This document shows positions 4,932-5,328 of a DNA stretch of 5,328 nucleotides, piece after piece; position 1 is the first letter of the stretch; each line of letters starts with the position of its first letter. A program made the translations under genes and the position numbers. The notes beneath the pieces were generated by a model. The model ran no database searches. It was given only the letters and a program-made list of their open reading frames with translations, and was not told where the DNA came from. The stretch lies in assembly GCA_002841685.1 (NCBI GenBank), contig PHAM01000089.1:1-5328 (forward strand). The letters run 5' to 3'. The DNA is from Elusimicrobia bacterium HGW-Elusimicrobia-2 (GTDB taxonomy: Bacteria > CG03).

Positions 4932-5328
4932 TACTGTATAGGCAAACAAAATTTATCCAAAGAGCGCGGCTTCATTTTGTTTAACTCATCGCAGAGTTCT
5001 CTGGCGGCATAATCAATCTCAGCATTTTTAAATCTTCTTAATTGAACTGTTAATTTTCCAGACTGCAATTTTACATAGGCGCCTCTTCTAACAATCATGG
5101 CCAGAGCCGGCCGGATTTCTTTTTTCTTGTCGTAATAATTGGAAAGAAACTCACACATCTTTTTTTCCATGTGGTATGTAAATATTTTGATACAATCTAA
5201 AAATCGTTTCTTCTCATAATTCAGCTCAACCAATTTTTTCCCGTCATGCGCATCATCAAATCTTATCTCTTGCGGAAGTTTGTCAATATTCTGTCCCAGC
5301 AATGTTATTTGCGAACGAATACCGACTA
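4919..5328 (-). CDS. Transposase-like protein, C-terminal fragment (5' end outside window)
   Basis: The minus-strand frame is open from the window edge to a TAG at 4919-4921 (136 codons plus stop). Upstream of the TTG at 5302 it continues without a stop as VGIRSQIT, so the start is outside the window. The segments DGKKLVELNYEKKRFLDCIKI, SGKLTVQLRRFKN and AARELCDELN resemble, from memory, the C-terminal part of a group of DDE-type IS transposases with the pattern LTVRLHHLAN...LCEELN. The catalytic core is not in the window, so family and activity cannot be judged. The protein is Lys/Arg-rich (for example YDKKKEIR) and its gene is much more AT-rich than the operon, which fits acquired DNA. It converges on the fusion gene. 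The mobile-element assignment rests on remembered similarity and context, not on a search. Confidence 0.6.
   Translation of the reverse strand, partial: VGIRSQITLLGQNIDKLPQEIRFDDAHDGKKLVELNYEKKRFLDCIKIFTYHMEKKMCEFLSNYYDKKKEIRPALAMIVRRGAYVKLQSGKLTVQLRRFKNAEIDYAARELCDELNKMKPRSLDKFCLPIQYGVI

Larger units (their letters stand above)
4810..5328 (-). mobile_element. Probable end of an insertion sequence (other end outside window)
   Basis: From just after the fusion gene, composition becomes clearly AT-rich (for example 14 G+C in 5161-5220) and the coding strand switches. The block carries a transposase-like C-terminus reading toward the operon, a hairpin over that gene's stop, and a tandem direct repeat at the junction. 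About 110 bp separate the transposase stop from the repeat, a normal non-coding margin for an IS end. Terminal inverted repeats and target duplication cannot be checked because the other end is not present, so the boundary at about 4810 is approximate. Confidence 0.45.

Noticed and set aside
5300-5302. TTG at 5302 (minus strand) as the start of the transposase-like gene
   Set aside because: The frame stays open to the window edge and the protein is clearly only a C-terminal part, so this is an internal Leu codon.
1-5328. tRNA/rRNA genes, CRISPR array, riboswitch
   Set aside because: I saw no cloverleaf, regularly spaced repeat series or structured leader; the plus strand is coding almost throughout to 4809.

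Overview
The window is bacterial. Four tightly packed plus-strand genes, plus the 3' end of a fifth upstream part of the same run, fill positions 1-4809 with almost no intergenic space. They are followed by a distinctly AT-richer tail (about 4810-5328) that carries the 3' part of a minus-strand transposase-like gene. The plus-strand genes have moderate GC and use many ATA (Ile) and AGG (Arg) codons. With an exported lipoprotein-like cell-wall enzyme, this would suit a Gram-negative or candidate-phylum bacterium. I cannot name the lineage from the sequence and do not claim one.

Layout: (1) 1-738, the C-terminal two thirds of 3-dehydroquinate synthase (AroB, shikimate pathway), cut by the window edge. 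(2) 723-1964 and (3) 1961-2449, the large and small subunits of a two-chain dehydratase of the LeuC/LeuD (isopropylmalate isomerase / homoaconitase / split aconitase) family. (4) 2446-3510, a beta-decarboxylating dehydrogenase whose substrate motif (Ser-x-Asn) is that of isocitrate dehydrogenase. (5) 3529-4809, a fusion of a signal-peptide/lipoprotein-like leader, a complete protein-L-isoaspartate O-methyltransferase (PCMT) domain and a complete L,D-transpeptidase (YkuD) domain. Overlaps of 16, 4 and 4 bp and an 18-bp gap make one transcription unit likely.

Genes 2-4 together fit an aconitase + isocitrate dehydrogenase module (citrate to isocitrate to 2-oxoglutarate, for glutamate supply) better than leucine biosynthesis, because the dehydrogenase does not look like LeuB. 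The dehydratase subunits alone do not settle the substrate, so this assignment is inference from the neighbour.

The most unusual item is the exported-looking PCMT-L,D-transpeptidase fusion. It pairs an S-adenosylmethionine-dependent protein-repair methyltransferase with a peptidoglycan cross-linking enzyme. A purine-rich, Shine-Dalgarno-like stretch lies just before an internal ATG at the border between leader and PCMT domain, so a second, cytoplasmic form is possible. The AT-rich tail, with an 11-bp tandem direct repeat touching the fusion gene's stop codon and a hairpin over the transposase stop codon, looks like the end of an insertion element placed directly after the operon.
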